Numbered from the stretch's first letter, positions 27,967 through 36,016 are shown. The stretch: DNA of 64,000 nucleotides from Nocardioides phosphati (GCF_014646375.1 NZ_BMNI01000003.1:360909-424908), one strand, 5' to 3'. The notes: generated by a model not told the origin, from the letters alone. Translations and numbers: made by a program.

Positions 27967-29987
27967 CCACCTTCCCGTTCTCCGCGGTCGTCGGGCAGGA
28001 CGACCTCGGCCTGGCGCTCTCACTGGCCGTGGTCTCGCCCGGCATCGGCGGCGTGCTGGTGCGCGGCGAGAAGGGCACCGCCAAGTCGACGATGGTCCGG
28101 GGCCTGGCCTCGGTGCTGCCGCCGATCGACGTCGTCGAGGGCTGCCGCTTCTCGTGCGCGCCCGACGCGCCGGACCCGTCCTGCCCCGACGCGTCGGTGC
28201 ACGGATCGGGCGTCCTGACGCGGCCGGTCTCGCTCGTCGAGCTCCCGGTCGGTGCCACCGAGGACCGCGTCGTCGGCTCGCTGCACCTCGACAAGCTCGT
28301 CGGCTCCGGCTCGGTGGAGTTCGAGCCCGGACTGCTGGCCCGCGCCCACCGCGGCCTGCTGTACGTCGACGAGGTCAACCTGCTGCCCGACCACCTGGTC
28401 GACTCGCTCCTCGACGCGGCGGCCATGGGGCGCGCCCGCGTCGAGCGCGAGGCGGTCTCCGTCTCGCACGCGGCGTCGTTCGTCCTCGTCGGCACCATGA
28501 ACCCCGAGGAGGGTGAGCTCCGCCCGCAGCTCCTCGACCGGTTCGGTCTCGCGGTCGACGTGGTCGCCTCGCGGGAGCCGTCGGAGCGCGTGGAGGTCAT
28601 TCGCCGGCGGATGGCCTTCGAGGCCGACCCGGCGTCGTTCGAGGCGCGGTTCTCCGACGCCGACAGCGAGCTCTCCGACCGGATCGCCAAGGCCCAGGCC
28701 CTGCTGCCGTCGGTGTCGCTGCCCGATGAGGTCCTCGTCCAGATCGCGACGCTCTGCGCCGCCTACGACGTCGACGGCCTCCGCGGTGACCTGGTCACCG
28801 CCCGCACGGCCGTCGCCCACGCTGCGTGGTGCGGCCGCACGGTGGTCACGGCCGAAGACGTGCGCGTCGCCGCCCGCCTCGCGCTGCCCCACCGCCGGCG
28901 CCGCAACCCGTTCGACTCCCACGACTCCGGCCAGGACCTCGAGGAGCTGCTCGACGAGCACGCCCCCGAGAAGCCGGAGATCGACCCGGACGACGACCCG
29001 ACGCCGCCCGACGGCGGCGGCGACGGTCCCGAGGGCGACCCCGACGTCGGGCCGGACCGCTCGGCCGAGCAGACCGACCGGACGCCGGACTCCGACGCGC
29101 CGTCGATGGACGTGCCCGCTCCGCAGCTGCCGCAGGGCGAGCCGCAGGATCGCGGGGCCGACCTCAGCCAGGACGCCGCCGAGCGGACCCGCGAGGCCGC
29201 GGGCACGCCGTTCCAGGCCCGGCTGATCCAGGTCGACCGCGTCGGCCAGGGTGTCACCGGCAAGCGCTCGACCGCGATCACGACGGTCGGGCGCCACCTC
29301 CGCGCCGTACCGCTGGAGCACCCGCAGGGCCAGGGGCTCTCCGTCACCGGCACCCTCCTCGCCGCTGCCCGCGACGGCATGGTGCTCCGGCCGGAGCACC
29401 TGCGGCGCAGCCTGCGCGAGGGCAAGGAGGGCAACCTCGTCGTCTTCGTGGTCGACACCTCCGGCTCGATGGGCGCAGCGAAGCGCGTCAGGGAGGTCAA
29501 GACCGCCGTCGTCAGCCTGCTGCTCGACGCCTACCAGCGCCGGGACAAGGTCGCCGTCGTGACGTTCGGTGGTGACCGCGCGACGGTTGCGCTCGAGCCG
29601 ACCAGCTCGGTCGACCGCGCGGAGCGGATGCTCGGCGACGTCCCCACCGGCGGCCGCACCCCGCTCGCCGAGGCGCTCGTCTCCGCCGAGCAGGTCGTAC
29701 GCCGCGAGCGGGCGCGCGACCCCCAGCGCCGGCCGCTCGTGGTCCTCGTGACCGACGGCCGCGCGACGTCCGGCAAGGGCGCGCTCGCGCGGGCCCAGCA
29801 GGTCGCCGACGTGCTCGGCACCCACCAGACCCCGTGGGTCGTCGTGGACGCCGAGGACCCGCGGGCCGTCGTACGCCTGGGGCTGGCGCAGGACCTGGCC
29901 ACCCGCCTCGGTGCCGACCACCTGCCGCTGGGCGAGGTCGCCGCCACCACCCTGAAGAAGATCGTCCGTGAGCGAGGAGCCGCGTAA
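27963..29987 (+). CDS. cobaltochelatase ATPase partner, ChlI/ChlD fusion
   Basis: A 674-residue fusion of a MoxR-like AAA+ module and a VWA module, the usual actinobacterial replacement for CobS and CobT. The AAA+ part has Walker A RGEKGTAKSTM (near residue 35) and Walker B LLYVDEVNLL. An acidic, Pro-rich linker spans about residues 320-410. The VWA domain has the MIDAS motif VVDTSGSMG near residue 498 and LVTDGRATSG. It should power CobN. The GTG overlaps the cobN stop (GTGA), and the gene ends TAATG into cobO. Confidence 0.92.
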   Translation: MTTFPFSAVVGQDDLGLALSLAVVSPGIGGVLVRGEKGTAKSTMVRGLASVLPPIDVVEGCRFSCAPDAPDPSCPDASVHGSGVLTRPVSLVELPVGATEDRVVGSLHLDKLVGSGSVEFEPGLLARAHRGLLYVDEVNLLPDHLVDSLLDAAAMGRARVEREAVSVSHAASFVLVGTMNPEEGELRPQLLDRFGLAVDVVASREPSERVEVIRRRMAFEADPASFEARFSDADSELSDRIAKAQALLPSVSLPDEVLVQIATLCAAYDVDGLRGDLVTARTAVAHAAWCGRTVVTAEDVRVAARLALPHRRRRNPFDSHDSGQDLEELLDEHAPEKPEIDPDDDPTPPDGGGDGPEGDPDVGPDRSAEQTDRTPDSDAPSMDVPAPQLPQGEPQDRGADLSQDAAERTREAAGTPFQARLIQVDRVGQGVTGKRSTAITTVGRHLRAVPLEHPQGQGLSVTGTLLAAARDGMVLRPEHLRRSLREGKEGNLVVFVVDTSGSMGAAKRVREVKTAVVSLLLDAYQRRDKVAVVTFGGDRATVALEPTSSVDRAERMLGDVPTGGRTPLAEALVSAEQVVRRERARDPQRRPLVVLVTDGRATSGKGALARAQQVADVLGTHQTPWVVVDAEDPRAVVRLGLAQDLATRLGADHLPLGEVAATTLKKIVRERGAA

Positions 29988-30601
29988 TGCCGCAGGGAGT
30001 CCCCACCACCGTCCCCGATGACGGCCTGACCACCCGCCAGCGCCGCAACCGGCCGCTGCTGATGGTCCACACGGGCGAGAACAAGGGCAAGAGCACGGCG
30101 GCGTTCGGCCTCGGCCTGCGCGGCTGGAACCAGGGCTGGAACGTCGCGGTCTTCCAGTTCGTGAAGTCGGCGAAGTGGAAGGTCGGCGAGGAGAACGCCT
30201 ACCTGGCCCTCAACCAGATCCACGAGCAGACCGGCCAGGGCGGCCCCGTGCAGTGGAACAAGATGGGCGACGGCTGGTCCTGGTCGCGCAAGAAGGGTGA
30301 CGACGAGGACCACGCCCAGGTCGCGCGCGACGGCTGGGAGGAGATCAAGCGCCGCATCCTCGCGGAGGAGCACGACCTCTACATCCTCGACGAGTTCGCC
30401 TACCCGGTGAAGTGGGGCTGGGTCGACGCTGCCGAGGTGGCGGAGTTCCTCAAGAACCGACCCGGCCACCAGCACGTCGTCATCACCGGCCGCAACGTCG
30501 CGCCGGAGATCATCGAGGTCGCCGACCTGGTCACCGAGATGACCAAGATCAAGCACCCGATGGACAACGGCCAGAAGGGCCAGAAGGGCATCGAGTGGTG
30601 A
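29987..30601 (+). CDS. cobO: cob(I)yrinic acid a,c-diamide adenosyltransferase
   Basis: A 204-residue CobO/CobA-type ATP:corrinoid adenosyltransferase that attaches the 5'-deoxyadenosyl ligand to cobalt. The P-loop is MVHTGENKGKSTAAFG near residue 25; VFQFVKSAKWKVGEENA and YILDEFAYPVKWGWV (Walker B) are conserved. The ATG overlaps the chlID stop by one base (TAATG). Length is normal for the family. Confidence 0.95.
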   Translation: MPQGVPTTVPDDGLTTRQRRNRPLLMVHTGENKGKSTAAFGLGLRGWNQGWNVAVFQFVKSAKWKVGEENAYLALNQIHEQTGQGGPVQWNKMGDGWSWSRKKGDDEDHAQVARDGWEEIKRRILAEEHDLYILDEFAYPVKWGWVDAAEVAEFLKNRPGHQHVVITGRNVAPEIIEVADLVTEMTKIKHPMDNGQKGQKGIEW

Positions 30602-30605
30602 CCCT

Positions 30606-31991
30606 GTGGTGACGCGACTTCCTCGCTTCGTCGTCGCCGCGCCCGGCTCCGGGCACGGCAAGACGATGATCGCGACCGGGCTGATGGCTGCGCTGCGTGC
30701 CCGGGGCCTCGAGGTGTCGCCGCACAAGGTCGGGCCGGACTACATCGACCCGAGCTACCACGGGCTCGCCGCCGGCCGGGTCGGTCGCAACCTCGACCCG
30801 ATGCTCCAGGGGGAGGAGCGGATCGTCCCGCTGCTGCTCCACGGTGCGTCGACACCGACCGTCGCCGACGTCGCGGTCATCGAGGGAGTCATGGGCCTCT
30901 TCGACGGCCAGCTCGGGGGAGAGGGCTTCTCGTCGACGGCACATGTGGCCCGCCTGGTCGCCGCTCCCGTGGTGCTCGTCGTCGACTGCGCCGCCGCCTC
31001 GCGTTCGGTCGGCGCCGTGGTGCACGGCTTCACGACGTACGACCCCGAGGTGCGCGTCGCCGGCGTCATCCTCAACAACGTCGCCTCCCCGCGCCACGAG
31101 GCCGAGGTCCGCGCCTCGATCGTGGGCATCCCGGTGCTCGGTGTCGTCCCGCGGCTCCCCGAGATCGTCGTGCCCAGCCGGCACCTCGGCCTCATCCCGG
31201 TCGCCGAGCGCACCCCCGAGGCCGTCGCCGCCGTCGACGCCCTCGCCGACCTGATCGGTGAGCACGTCGACCTCGACGCGCTGCTCGAGCTCGCCCGCAC
31301 CGCTCCCGACCTGCACGCCACCCCCTGGTCGCCGACCGTGGGTGAGCCTGTCGATACCACCGGGCCGACGGTCGCCGTCTTCGGGGGCCCCGCCTTCTCC
31401 TTCACGTACGCCGAGAACGTCGAGCAGCTCACCGCCGCCGGCGCCCACGTGGTGACGGTTGACCCGCTCGCCGGCGACCGCCTCCCGCTCGGGACCGCCG
31501 CCCTGGTGGTCGGCGGTGGCTTCCCGGAGATGCACCTCGACGCGCTGGCGGCCAACGCCGACCTGCTCGAGGACGTCCGCGGCTTCGTCGAGGCCGGCGG
31601 CCCGACGGTCGCCGAGTGCGCCGGCCTGCTCTACCTCGGCCGCGCGCTCGACGGTGTCGCGATGGCCGGTGCCGTGCCGATGTCGGCCGAGATGACGCGG
31701 CGCCTCACCCTGGGCTACCGCCGCGCGACGGCCCTCGTCGACGGCCCGATCGTGCGCGCGGGGGAGCAGGTGACCGGCCACGAGTTCCACAAGACGGCCG
31801 TCACCTACGACACCGACGCCGCCAACCCCGCCTGGCGGTGGGAGCTGCACGACGGCACCTCCGCGACCGAGGGCTGGGTCCGGGGCAGCGTCCACGCGTC
31901 GTACCTCCACGTCCACGGCGCCGGCCACCCCGAGCACGCCGCCCGCCTGGTCGAGGCGGCCCGGCAGTACGCCGCGAGCGTGCCGGCGTGA
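30606..31991 (+). CDS. cobB: cobyrinate a,c-diamide synthase
   Basis: A 461-residue glutamine amidotransferase (CobB/CbiA) that amidates the a and c acetates. The ATP loop APGSGHGKTMIATGL is near residue 12, HKVGPDYIDPSYH follows, and the glutaminase domain has its nucleophile Cys in VAECAGLLYLG and GYR..TALV. GTG codons at 30606 and 30609 are both usable. The linker between the two domains (about residues 243-257) is encoded by a palindromic DNA segment. It is coupled to the DUF1905 gene by GTGA. Confidence 0.95.
   Translation: MVTRLPRFVVAAPGSGHGKTMIATGLMAALRARGLEVSPHKVGPDYIDPSYHGLAAGRVGRNLDPMLQGEERIVPLLLHGASTPTVADVAVIEGVMGLFDGQLGGEGFSSTAHVARLVAAPVVLVVDCAAASRSVGAVVHGFTTYDPEVRVAGVILNNVASPRHEAEVRASIVGIPVLGVVPRLPEIVVPSRHLGLIPVAERTPEAVAAVDALADLIGEHVDLDALLELARTAPDLHATPWSPTVGEPVDTTGPTVAVFGGPAFSFTYAENVEQLTAAGAHVVTVDPLAGDRLPLGTAALVVGGGFPEMHLDALAANADLLEDVRGFVEAGGPTVAECAGLLYLGRALDGVAMAGAVPMSAEMTRRLTLGYRRATALVDGPIVRAGEQVTGHEFHKTAVTYDTDAANPAWRWELHDGTSATEGWVRGSVHASYLHVHGAGHPEHAARLVEAARQYAASVPA
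31333..31374. repeat. palindromic element in the cobB interdomain linker
   Basis: Outer arms CGACCGT (31333-31339) and ACGGTCG (31368-31374) enclose GTGGGTGAGCCTGTCGATAC plus CAC, itself partly self-complementary. The core resembles the GGTTGAGCCTGTCGAAACC type of short palindromic repeat I recall from actinobacterial genomes. It stays in frame and encodes TVGEPVDTTGPTV. Confidence 0.5.
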
Positions 31992-32284
31992 GCTGGAGCT
32001 TCGACGCCGAGCTCTTCCGGTGGAAGCCGGACGCGTCGTGGTTCTTCGTGCGGCTGCCGCAGGAGCTGAGCGACGACGTCCGCGAGACCCTGACCGGGCC
32101 GCCCGGCGGCTTCGGCTCGGTCCGCGTCGAGGTCGCGATCGGCGCCAGCAGCTGGGCGACGAGCCTCTTTCCCGAGGGCAAGGCCGGCCCCTACGTGCTG
32201 CCGGTCAAGAAGGCGGTCCGCACGGCCGAGGGCATCGACGAGGGCGACACCGTCACCGTCGCGATCGCCCTGGAGCAGGCGTGA
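31988..32284 (+). CDS. DUF1905 protein embedded in cob operon
   Basis: A 98-residue small beta-rich protein with the DUF1905 pattern (WSFDAELFRWKPDASWFFVRLP ... SVRVEVAIGASSWATSLFP ... AGPYVLPVKKAVRTAEGIDEGD), shown here in parts. Function of the family is unknown. Its GTG overlaps the cobB stop, and its stop overlaps the cobC GTG, both as GTGA, so it is translated as part of the cobN-cobC operon. That placement suggests, without proving, a role linked to cobalamin or corrinoid handling. Confidence 0.8.
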   Translation: MSWSFDAELFRWKPDASWFFVRLPQELSDDVRETLTGPPGGFGSVRVEVAIGASSWATSLFPEGKAGPYVLPVKKAVRTAEGIDEGDTVTVAIALEQA

Positions 32285-33741
32285 GCGTCGTCCTCGGCGT
32301 CGGCGGCCGCCCCTCCTCCGATCCGGGCGCGCTCGTCGCGCTCGTCCAGCAGCAGCTCGCCGCGCACGGGCTCTCGCCGGCCGACGTCGACACGGTCGCG
32401 ACCATCGAGGCACGCGCCGGTCACCCCGGCGTACAGCTCCTCGCGGTCAGCCTCGACGCCGGCATCCGCGCCTTCACGGCCGACGAGCTCGCCGCCCAGC
32501 CCGTCGCCCATCCCTCCGCGACGGTCGCCTCCCACAGCGGTACGCCGTCGGTCGCCGAGGCTGCCGTCCTCGCCGCCGGTGCGTCCCCGCTCGCCCAGCC
32601 CGCGAAGGCCGACGACTGGGTCGTCGTCATCGGCCGGAGCAACTCCGCACCTGGTCTTGAAGGGCAGGTTGCGCGACCGGAGTCCGGCCGGTCGCGACCA
32701 GGTGCGGCCGCCCCCTCCCACGACCTCGCGCACCACGGCGACGTGGAGGTCGAGGCGGGGATGCTCGACTTCGCGGTCAACGTCCATGCGGATGAGCCGC
32801 CGGCGTTCCTCGCCGAGGCGCTGCGCGGGGCGGTCGCCGACCTCGCCCGCTACCCCGACCCGACCCGCGCGACGCACGCCGTCGCCCGCGCGCACGGCAT
32901 CGACCCCGAGAGCGTGCTGCTCACGCACGGTGCGGCGGAGGCGTTCGGCCTCGTCGCCCAGCAGCCGTGGGAGCGGCCGGCCGTCGTGCACCCGCAGTTC
33001 ACCGAGCCCGAGGCCGCCCTCCGTGCCCACGGCCACGACCCCGCGCGCCTGCTCCTGACCGCGGAGACCGGCTTCCGGTTGACGAGCACCGACCCGCGCG
33101 GCGCCGACCTCGTGATCGTCGGCAACCCGACCAACCCGACGAGCCGCCTCCACCCGCGCGGCGCGCTCCGCGGATTCGCCCAGGACGGCGTGACCGTCCT
33201 CGTCGACGAGGCGTTCCTCGACGTGGTGGAGCCGATCGACGCCCCGCGCGACTCGCTCGTGCGCGACGCCGCGACCGATCCGCGCCTCCTCGTCACCCGC
33301 AGCCTCACCAAGACCTACTCGATCGCTGGCCTGCGCATCGGCTACCTCGTGGGCCACCCCGACGTGCTCCGCCGCCTGGCCGCACGCCGCAGCCCCTGGC
33401 CGGTCAGCACCCTCGCCGCCGTCGCCGCCGAGGCCTGCGTGAGCCCCGAGGGTCTCGCCTACGCCGCCGGGGTCCGGCGCCAGCTCCCGGAGCAGCTCGC
33501 CGCCCTTGTCGCGACGCTGAGCGCCCGCGGCTTCACCGTCGTCGACGACCCGCGCGGTCCGTTCGTCCTGGCGCAGCATCCCGAGGCCACGCGGATCCGC
33601 GAGGAGCTCCGTGCCCGCAAGATCGCCGTACGCCGTGCCGACACGTTCCCCGGGCTCGACGGCACGTGGCTCCGGTTCGCCGCGCGCGGCCCGGCCGGGA
33701 CGTCAGCGCTGGCCGACGCGCTCGACGACCTGGCCCGCTGA
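32281..33741 (+). CDS. cobC: CobE/CbiG_C domain fused to CobC-type PLP enzyme
   Basis: A 486-residue fusion. Residues 1-115 resemble the CobE / CbiG C-terminal domain (GVGGRPSSDPGALVALVQ ... VATIEARAGHPGVQLLA). Residues ~155-486 are a class II aminotransferase-fold protein of the histidinol-phosphate aminotransferase / threonine-phosphate decarboxylase group with the PLP lysine at K344 (RSLTKTYSIAGLRIGY). This matches the Rv2231c-type CobC. It is expected to supply aminopropanol phosphate for CobD. The linker is encoded by a palindrome. The end overlaps the convergent DUF421 gene by 39 bp. Confidence 0.85.
   Translation: MSVVLGVGGRPSSDPGALVALVQQQLAAHGLSPADVDTVATIEARAGHPGVQLLAVSLDAGIRAFTADELAAQPVAHPSATVASHSGTPSVAEAAVLAAGASPLAQPAKADDWVVVIGRSNSAPGLEGQVARPESGRSRPGAAAPSHDLAHHGDVEVEAGMLDFAVNVHADEPPAFLAEALRGAVADLARYPDPTRATHAVARAHGIDPESVLLTHGAAEAFGLVAQQPWERPAVVHPQFTEPEAALRAHGHDPARLLLTAETGFRLTSTDPRGADLVIVGNPTNPTSRLHPRGALRGFAQDGVTVLVDEAFLDVVEPIDAPRDSLVRDAATDPRLLVTRSLTKTYSIAGLRIGYLVGHPDVLRRLAARRSPWPVSTLAAVAAEACVSPEGLAYAAGVRRQLPEQLAALVATLSARGFTVVDDPRGPFVLAQHPEATRIREELRARKIAVRRADTFPGLDGTWLRFAARGPAGTSALADALDDLAR
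32645..32707. repeat. nested inverted repeat in the CobE-CobC linker
   Basis: Outer arms CCGCACCTGGTC (32645-32656) and GACCAGGTGCGG (32696-32707) are perfect, and inner arms GCGACCGG (32673-32680) and CCGGTCGC (32688-32695) lie between them. The segment is in frame and encodes the low-complexity linker APGLEGQVARPESGRSRPGA. Confidence 0.8.
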
Positions 33742-34284
33742 CGCGGACGCGGAGAGGTCCGCCTCCAGCCACGGCTCGCGCTCGCCGGCGCGGACCACGC
33801 TCAGCGTGCCGTTCTGCTCGAGCACGACGAGCCCGACAGCCGCGAGGCCCGGCAGCCCCGCCCGGCGTACGGCGAAGCGGAGCTCGTCCTCGGTGAGGCG
33901 TGCCCGACGCATCGCGGCCGCATCGACCACCCCGTCGCGCACGACGACCACCGGCTTCGGGTTGACCAGACGGCCGCCGCGCTCCCGGCCGCGTGCCCAG
34001 CCGAAGAGGCCCTGCAACGCGAAGAGGGTGACCAGCGCGACGAGGCCGGTCAGCAGGTTGGGGTGTCCGAGCACCGCGGTGCGCCCGACCACCGCTCCGA
34101 CCGCGATCACGCAGGCGAAGTCGAAGGTGGAGAGGTTGGCCAGCGTGCGGCTGCCGAGCACGCGGACGAGCGTGAAGAGGGCCAGGTAGATCACCACGGT
34201 GGCGGCCATCGACACGAGCACGGTCATCCCGATGTCGGTCCACAGGTGGTCGCTGAAGACGCCGTTGCTGAGCTCGCTGGTCAT
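33703..34284 (-). CDS. DUF421 / YetF-like membrane protein
   Basis: A 193-residue protein with three N-terminal membrane helices (about residues 17-40, 52-70 and 72-92) and a cytoplasmic domain carrying GRLVNPKPVVVVRDGVVDAAAMRRARLTEDEL in parts, as in the DUF421 (YetF/YcaP) family. Its function is unknown. The ATG has a GGGAG ribosome site. The 3' end overlaps cobC by 39 bp on the opposite strand. Nothing connects it to B12. Confidence 0.82.
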   Translation of the reverse strand: MTSELSNGVFSDHLWTDIGMTVLVSMAATVVIYLALFTLVRVLGSRTLANLSTFDFACVIAVGAVVGRTAVLGHPNLLTGLVALVTLFALQGLFGWARGRERGGRLVNPKPVVVVRDGVVDAAAMRRARLTEDELRFAVRRAGLPGLAAVGLVVLEQNGTLSVVRAGEREPWLEADLSASASAGQVVERVGQR

Positions 34285-34493
34285 GGGGGCTCCCGAGGTC
34301 CTGTCCGTGCGTGGGTCCCCGGAAGCCTAGGCGCCCGGGCGCGCGTCACCGACATCGCTGCGCGGGCCGGAAAGGGCGGAGTGACGCAGCCCTCAGCCCC
34401 TCTTACGCATTTGTAACCCTGTGTGAACCGCGTGCTCATGCGGGCCCACAAGGATCGGTGCATCCCACAAGGACGACACGAAGGGGGCCCCCG
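34285..34493. promoter_or_regulatory. divergent intergenic region with direct repeats
   Basis: This 209-bp gap separates the DUF421 gene and the 65-residue gene. It carries two exact copies of CCCACAAGGA (34445-34454 and 34464-34473) 19 bp apart, just before the AAGGGGG ribosome site of the downstream gene. A less GC-rich stretch, TTACGCATTTGTAACCCTG, is at about 34404-34422 and is the likeliest promoter location. I cannot name a regulator. Confidence 0.3.
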
Positions 34494-34691
34494 ATGACCA
34501 TTCACCAGATCCGACCCGACCTCACCACCACCGAGGCATCCACTACGCTCGCCGAGGCACCGACCCGGCGCCAGCGCCTCGAGCCCCGCCACGCCCGCGA
34601 GATCGTCGAGCTGCTCGGCCGCAAGGAGGAGCTGCGCGGTGTCTACGCGATGGCCGACTTCCTCGACGACGCCGTGCGCTGGACCGCCTGA
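34494..34691 (+). CDS. orphan 65-residue protein
   Basis: A short soluble protein I do not recognise, MTIHQIRPDLTTTEAS at the start, then Thr/Arg-rich, then a predicted helical C-terminal half (LEPRHAREIVELLGRKEELR, ending ADFLDDAVRWTA). A good ribosome site (GAAGGGGG) precedes the ATG, and a 15-bp perfect terminator follows 52 bp after the stop, so it is a monocistronic unit with every sign of real expression. It lies just upstream of the cbtB riboswitch but is not controlled by it. Function unknown. Confidence 0.6.
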   Translation: MTIHQIRPDLTTTEASTTLAEAPTRRQRLEPRHAREIVELLGRKEELRGVYAMADFLDDAVRWTA

Positions 34692-34743
34692 CCCGCGGCC
34701 ACGCGCAACTCAGCGCTGACCTCAGCACAGACTTGAGCACCGC

Positions 34744-34777
34744 CCGTGGGCGTCCGTCGTGTGACGGACGCCCACGG
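34744..34777 (+). terminator. strong hairpin terminator after the 65-residue gene
   Basis: Perfect 15-bp stem CCGTGGGCGTCCGTC (34744-34758) and its complement (34763-34777) with a GTGT loop. There is no U-tract, which is usual in high-GC actinobacteria. It insulates the downstream riboswitch unit. Confidence 0.8.
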
Positions 34778-34837
34778 CCATGTCCGGACGTCGTGTCCGG
34801 GACCTCATCCGCGGTGGTCAGGCCCGGGCGATCCATG

Positions 34838-35005
34838 AGAGAGTGCGACCAAGCTGCAGTGCACGGGAAGTCGGTGTGACTCCGACGTGGTCCTCGCCAC
34901 TGTGACCGGGGAGCTCCCCTCGACAAGCCACTGGCCTCCGGGCTGGGAAGGTGAGACGGAGCGCTGATCCGGAAGCCAGGAGACCGGCTGCAGCGGTAAG
35001 TCCAC
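34838..35005 (+). ncRNA. cobalamin riboswitch upstream of cbtB-cbtA
   Basis: The core at 34865-34907 reads GGGAAGTCGGTGTGACTCCG, then ACGTGGTCCTCGCCACTGTGA. The 3' conserved element GAAGCCAGGAGACC is at 34972-34985. Both match the B12-box consensus well. The aptamer ends about 20-40 nt before the GGAAGG ribosome site of cbtB, so B12 binding probably blocks translation or stops the transcript there. It puts cobalt uptake under the same signal as cobN. Confidence 0.92.
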
Positions 35006-35027
35006 GAGGCACTTGGAAGGAAACACC

Positions 35028-35213
35028 ATGACCCCCACGCAGCTCTCCGCGATCCGCGTCCCCGCCTGGGCCTGGGCGCTCCTCGCGCTCGCCGCCTTCG
35101 CCGTTCTCTTCGCCCTGCAGGCCAACGACGCCGTCCTCGGTGCCGACAAGGCCATGTGGCTGCACGAGCTGACGCACGACGCGCGTCACGCGCTCGGCGT
35201 TCCCTGCCACTGA
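35028..35213 (+). CDS. cbtB: cobalt transporter subunit CbtB
   Basis: A 61-residue protein with one membrane helix (about residues 12-32) and a histidine-containing tail, MWLHELTHDARHALGVPCH, typical of CbtB and likely to bind Co2+. The ATG at 35028 follows a GGAAGG ribosome site 8 nt away. It overlaps cbtA by one base (TGATG). Together with CbtA it forms a predicted B12-regulated cobalt uptake system. Confidence 0.9.
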   Translation: MTPTQLSAIRVPAWAWALLALAAFAVLFALQANDAVLGADKAMWLHELTHDARHALGVPCH

Positions 35214-35998
35214 TGCAGATCGGTGACCTGCTCCGCCGCGGACTCGCGGCCGGAGCCGCTGCCGGCTGCCTTGCTGCGGTCTGGCTCCTGCTGATCACCG
35301 AGCGCTTCATCAACCAGGCGCTCGCCATCGAGGACGCCCGCAACGCACGCGAGGCGGCGGCCGTCGCCGCCAAGGGCAACCACGTCCACCACCACGACGA
35401 GCTCGTGAGCCACCCCCAGCAGGTGCTCTTCGCGGTCCTCGCCCTGGTCGTCGTCGGCGCGCTCGTCGGCCTCGTCTTCGCCGTCGTGTACGCCGCGGCG
35501 CGCGGCCGCCTCCCGGGCTACCACGACCGGACCAAGGCCCTGGCGCTCGCTGGCCTGGCCTTCTTCGGCGTGACGTTCTTCCCGTTCGTCGCGATCCCGG
35601 GCAACCCGCCGGCTGTGGGCGACCCGTCCACGATCGAGGACCGCACGCTGATCTACCTCGGTGCGATGGTGCTCGGCGTCGTGCTCGTGCTGGCGGCGTT
35701 CGCGCTCGACAAGGCGCTCCAGGGCACGGTCGACGGCGGGGTCCGCACGGCGCTCGTGCTGGCCTTCGTGGTGCTGGCCGGTGTCGGCCTGCAGCTGCTG
35801 ATCCCCAACACCCCCGACACGGTGCAGAGCCGCGACTTCTCCCTCGCGCTCAACGCCTCGCCGGAGCTCATCTGGAACTTCCGGATGGCCTCGCTCGGCC
35901 AGTTCGTCGTGCTGTGGGGTGCGCTCGGCGCGATCTTCGGTGCGCTGGTCGGCCGCAAGGTCCCGGCGGTCGAGGCGCGCGAGACCGTCGCCGCCTGA
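35213..35998 (+). CDS. cbtA: cobalt transporter CbtA
   Basis: A 261-residue membrane protein of the CbtA family with about six membrane helices. A histidine cluster GNHVHHHDEL near residue 56 lies in the first loop, and FFPFVAIPGNPPAVGD near residue 122 is family-typical. It sits behind the cobalamin riboswitch with cbtB. The transport mechanism of this family is predicted from genomic context rather than well characterised. The ATG directly follows the cbtB stop, indicating coupling. Confidence 0.9.
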   Translation: MQIGDLLRRGLAAGAAAGCLAAVWLLLITERFINQALAIEDARNAREAAAVAAKGNHVHHHDELVSHPQQVLFAVLALVVVGALVGLVFAVVYAAARGRLPGYHDRTKALALAGLAFFGVTFFPFVAIPGNPPAVGDPSTIEDRTLIYLGAMVLGVVLVLAAFALDKALQGTVDGGVRTALVLAFVVLAGVGLQLLIPNTPDTVQSRDFSLALNASPELIWNFRMASLGQFVVLWGALGAIFGALVGRKVPAVEARETVAA

Positions 35999-36016
35999 CC
36001 TTCGTCAGGACTCCGC

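Noticed and set aside
23089..28023. A 1644-codon open frame on the minus strand opposite cobN
   Set aside because: It is the antisense shadow of high-GC codon usage over cobN and its riboswitch; Arg/Gly/Ala/Val-rich composition, no domains, and the plus-strand gene is certain.
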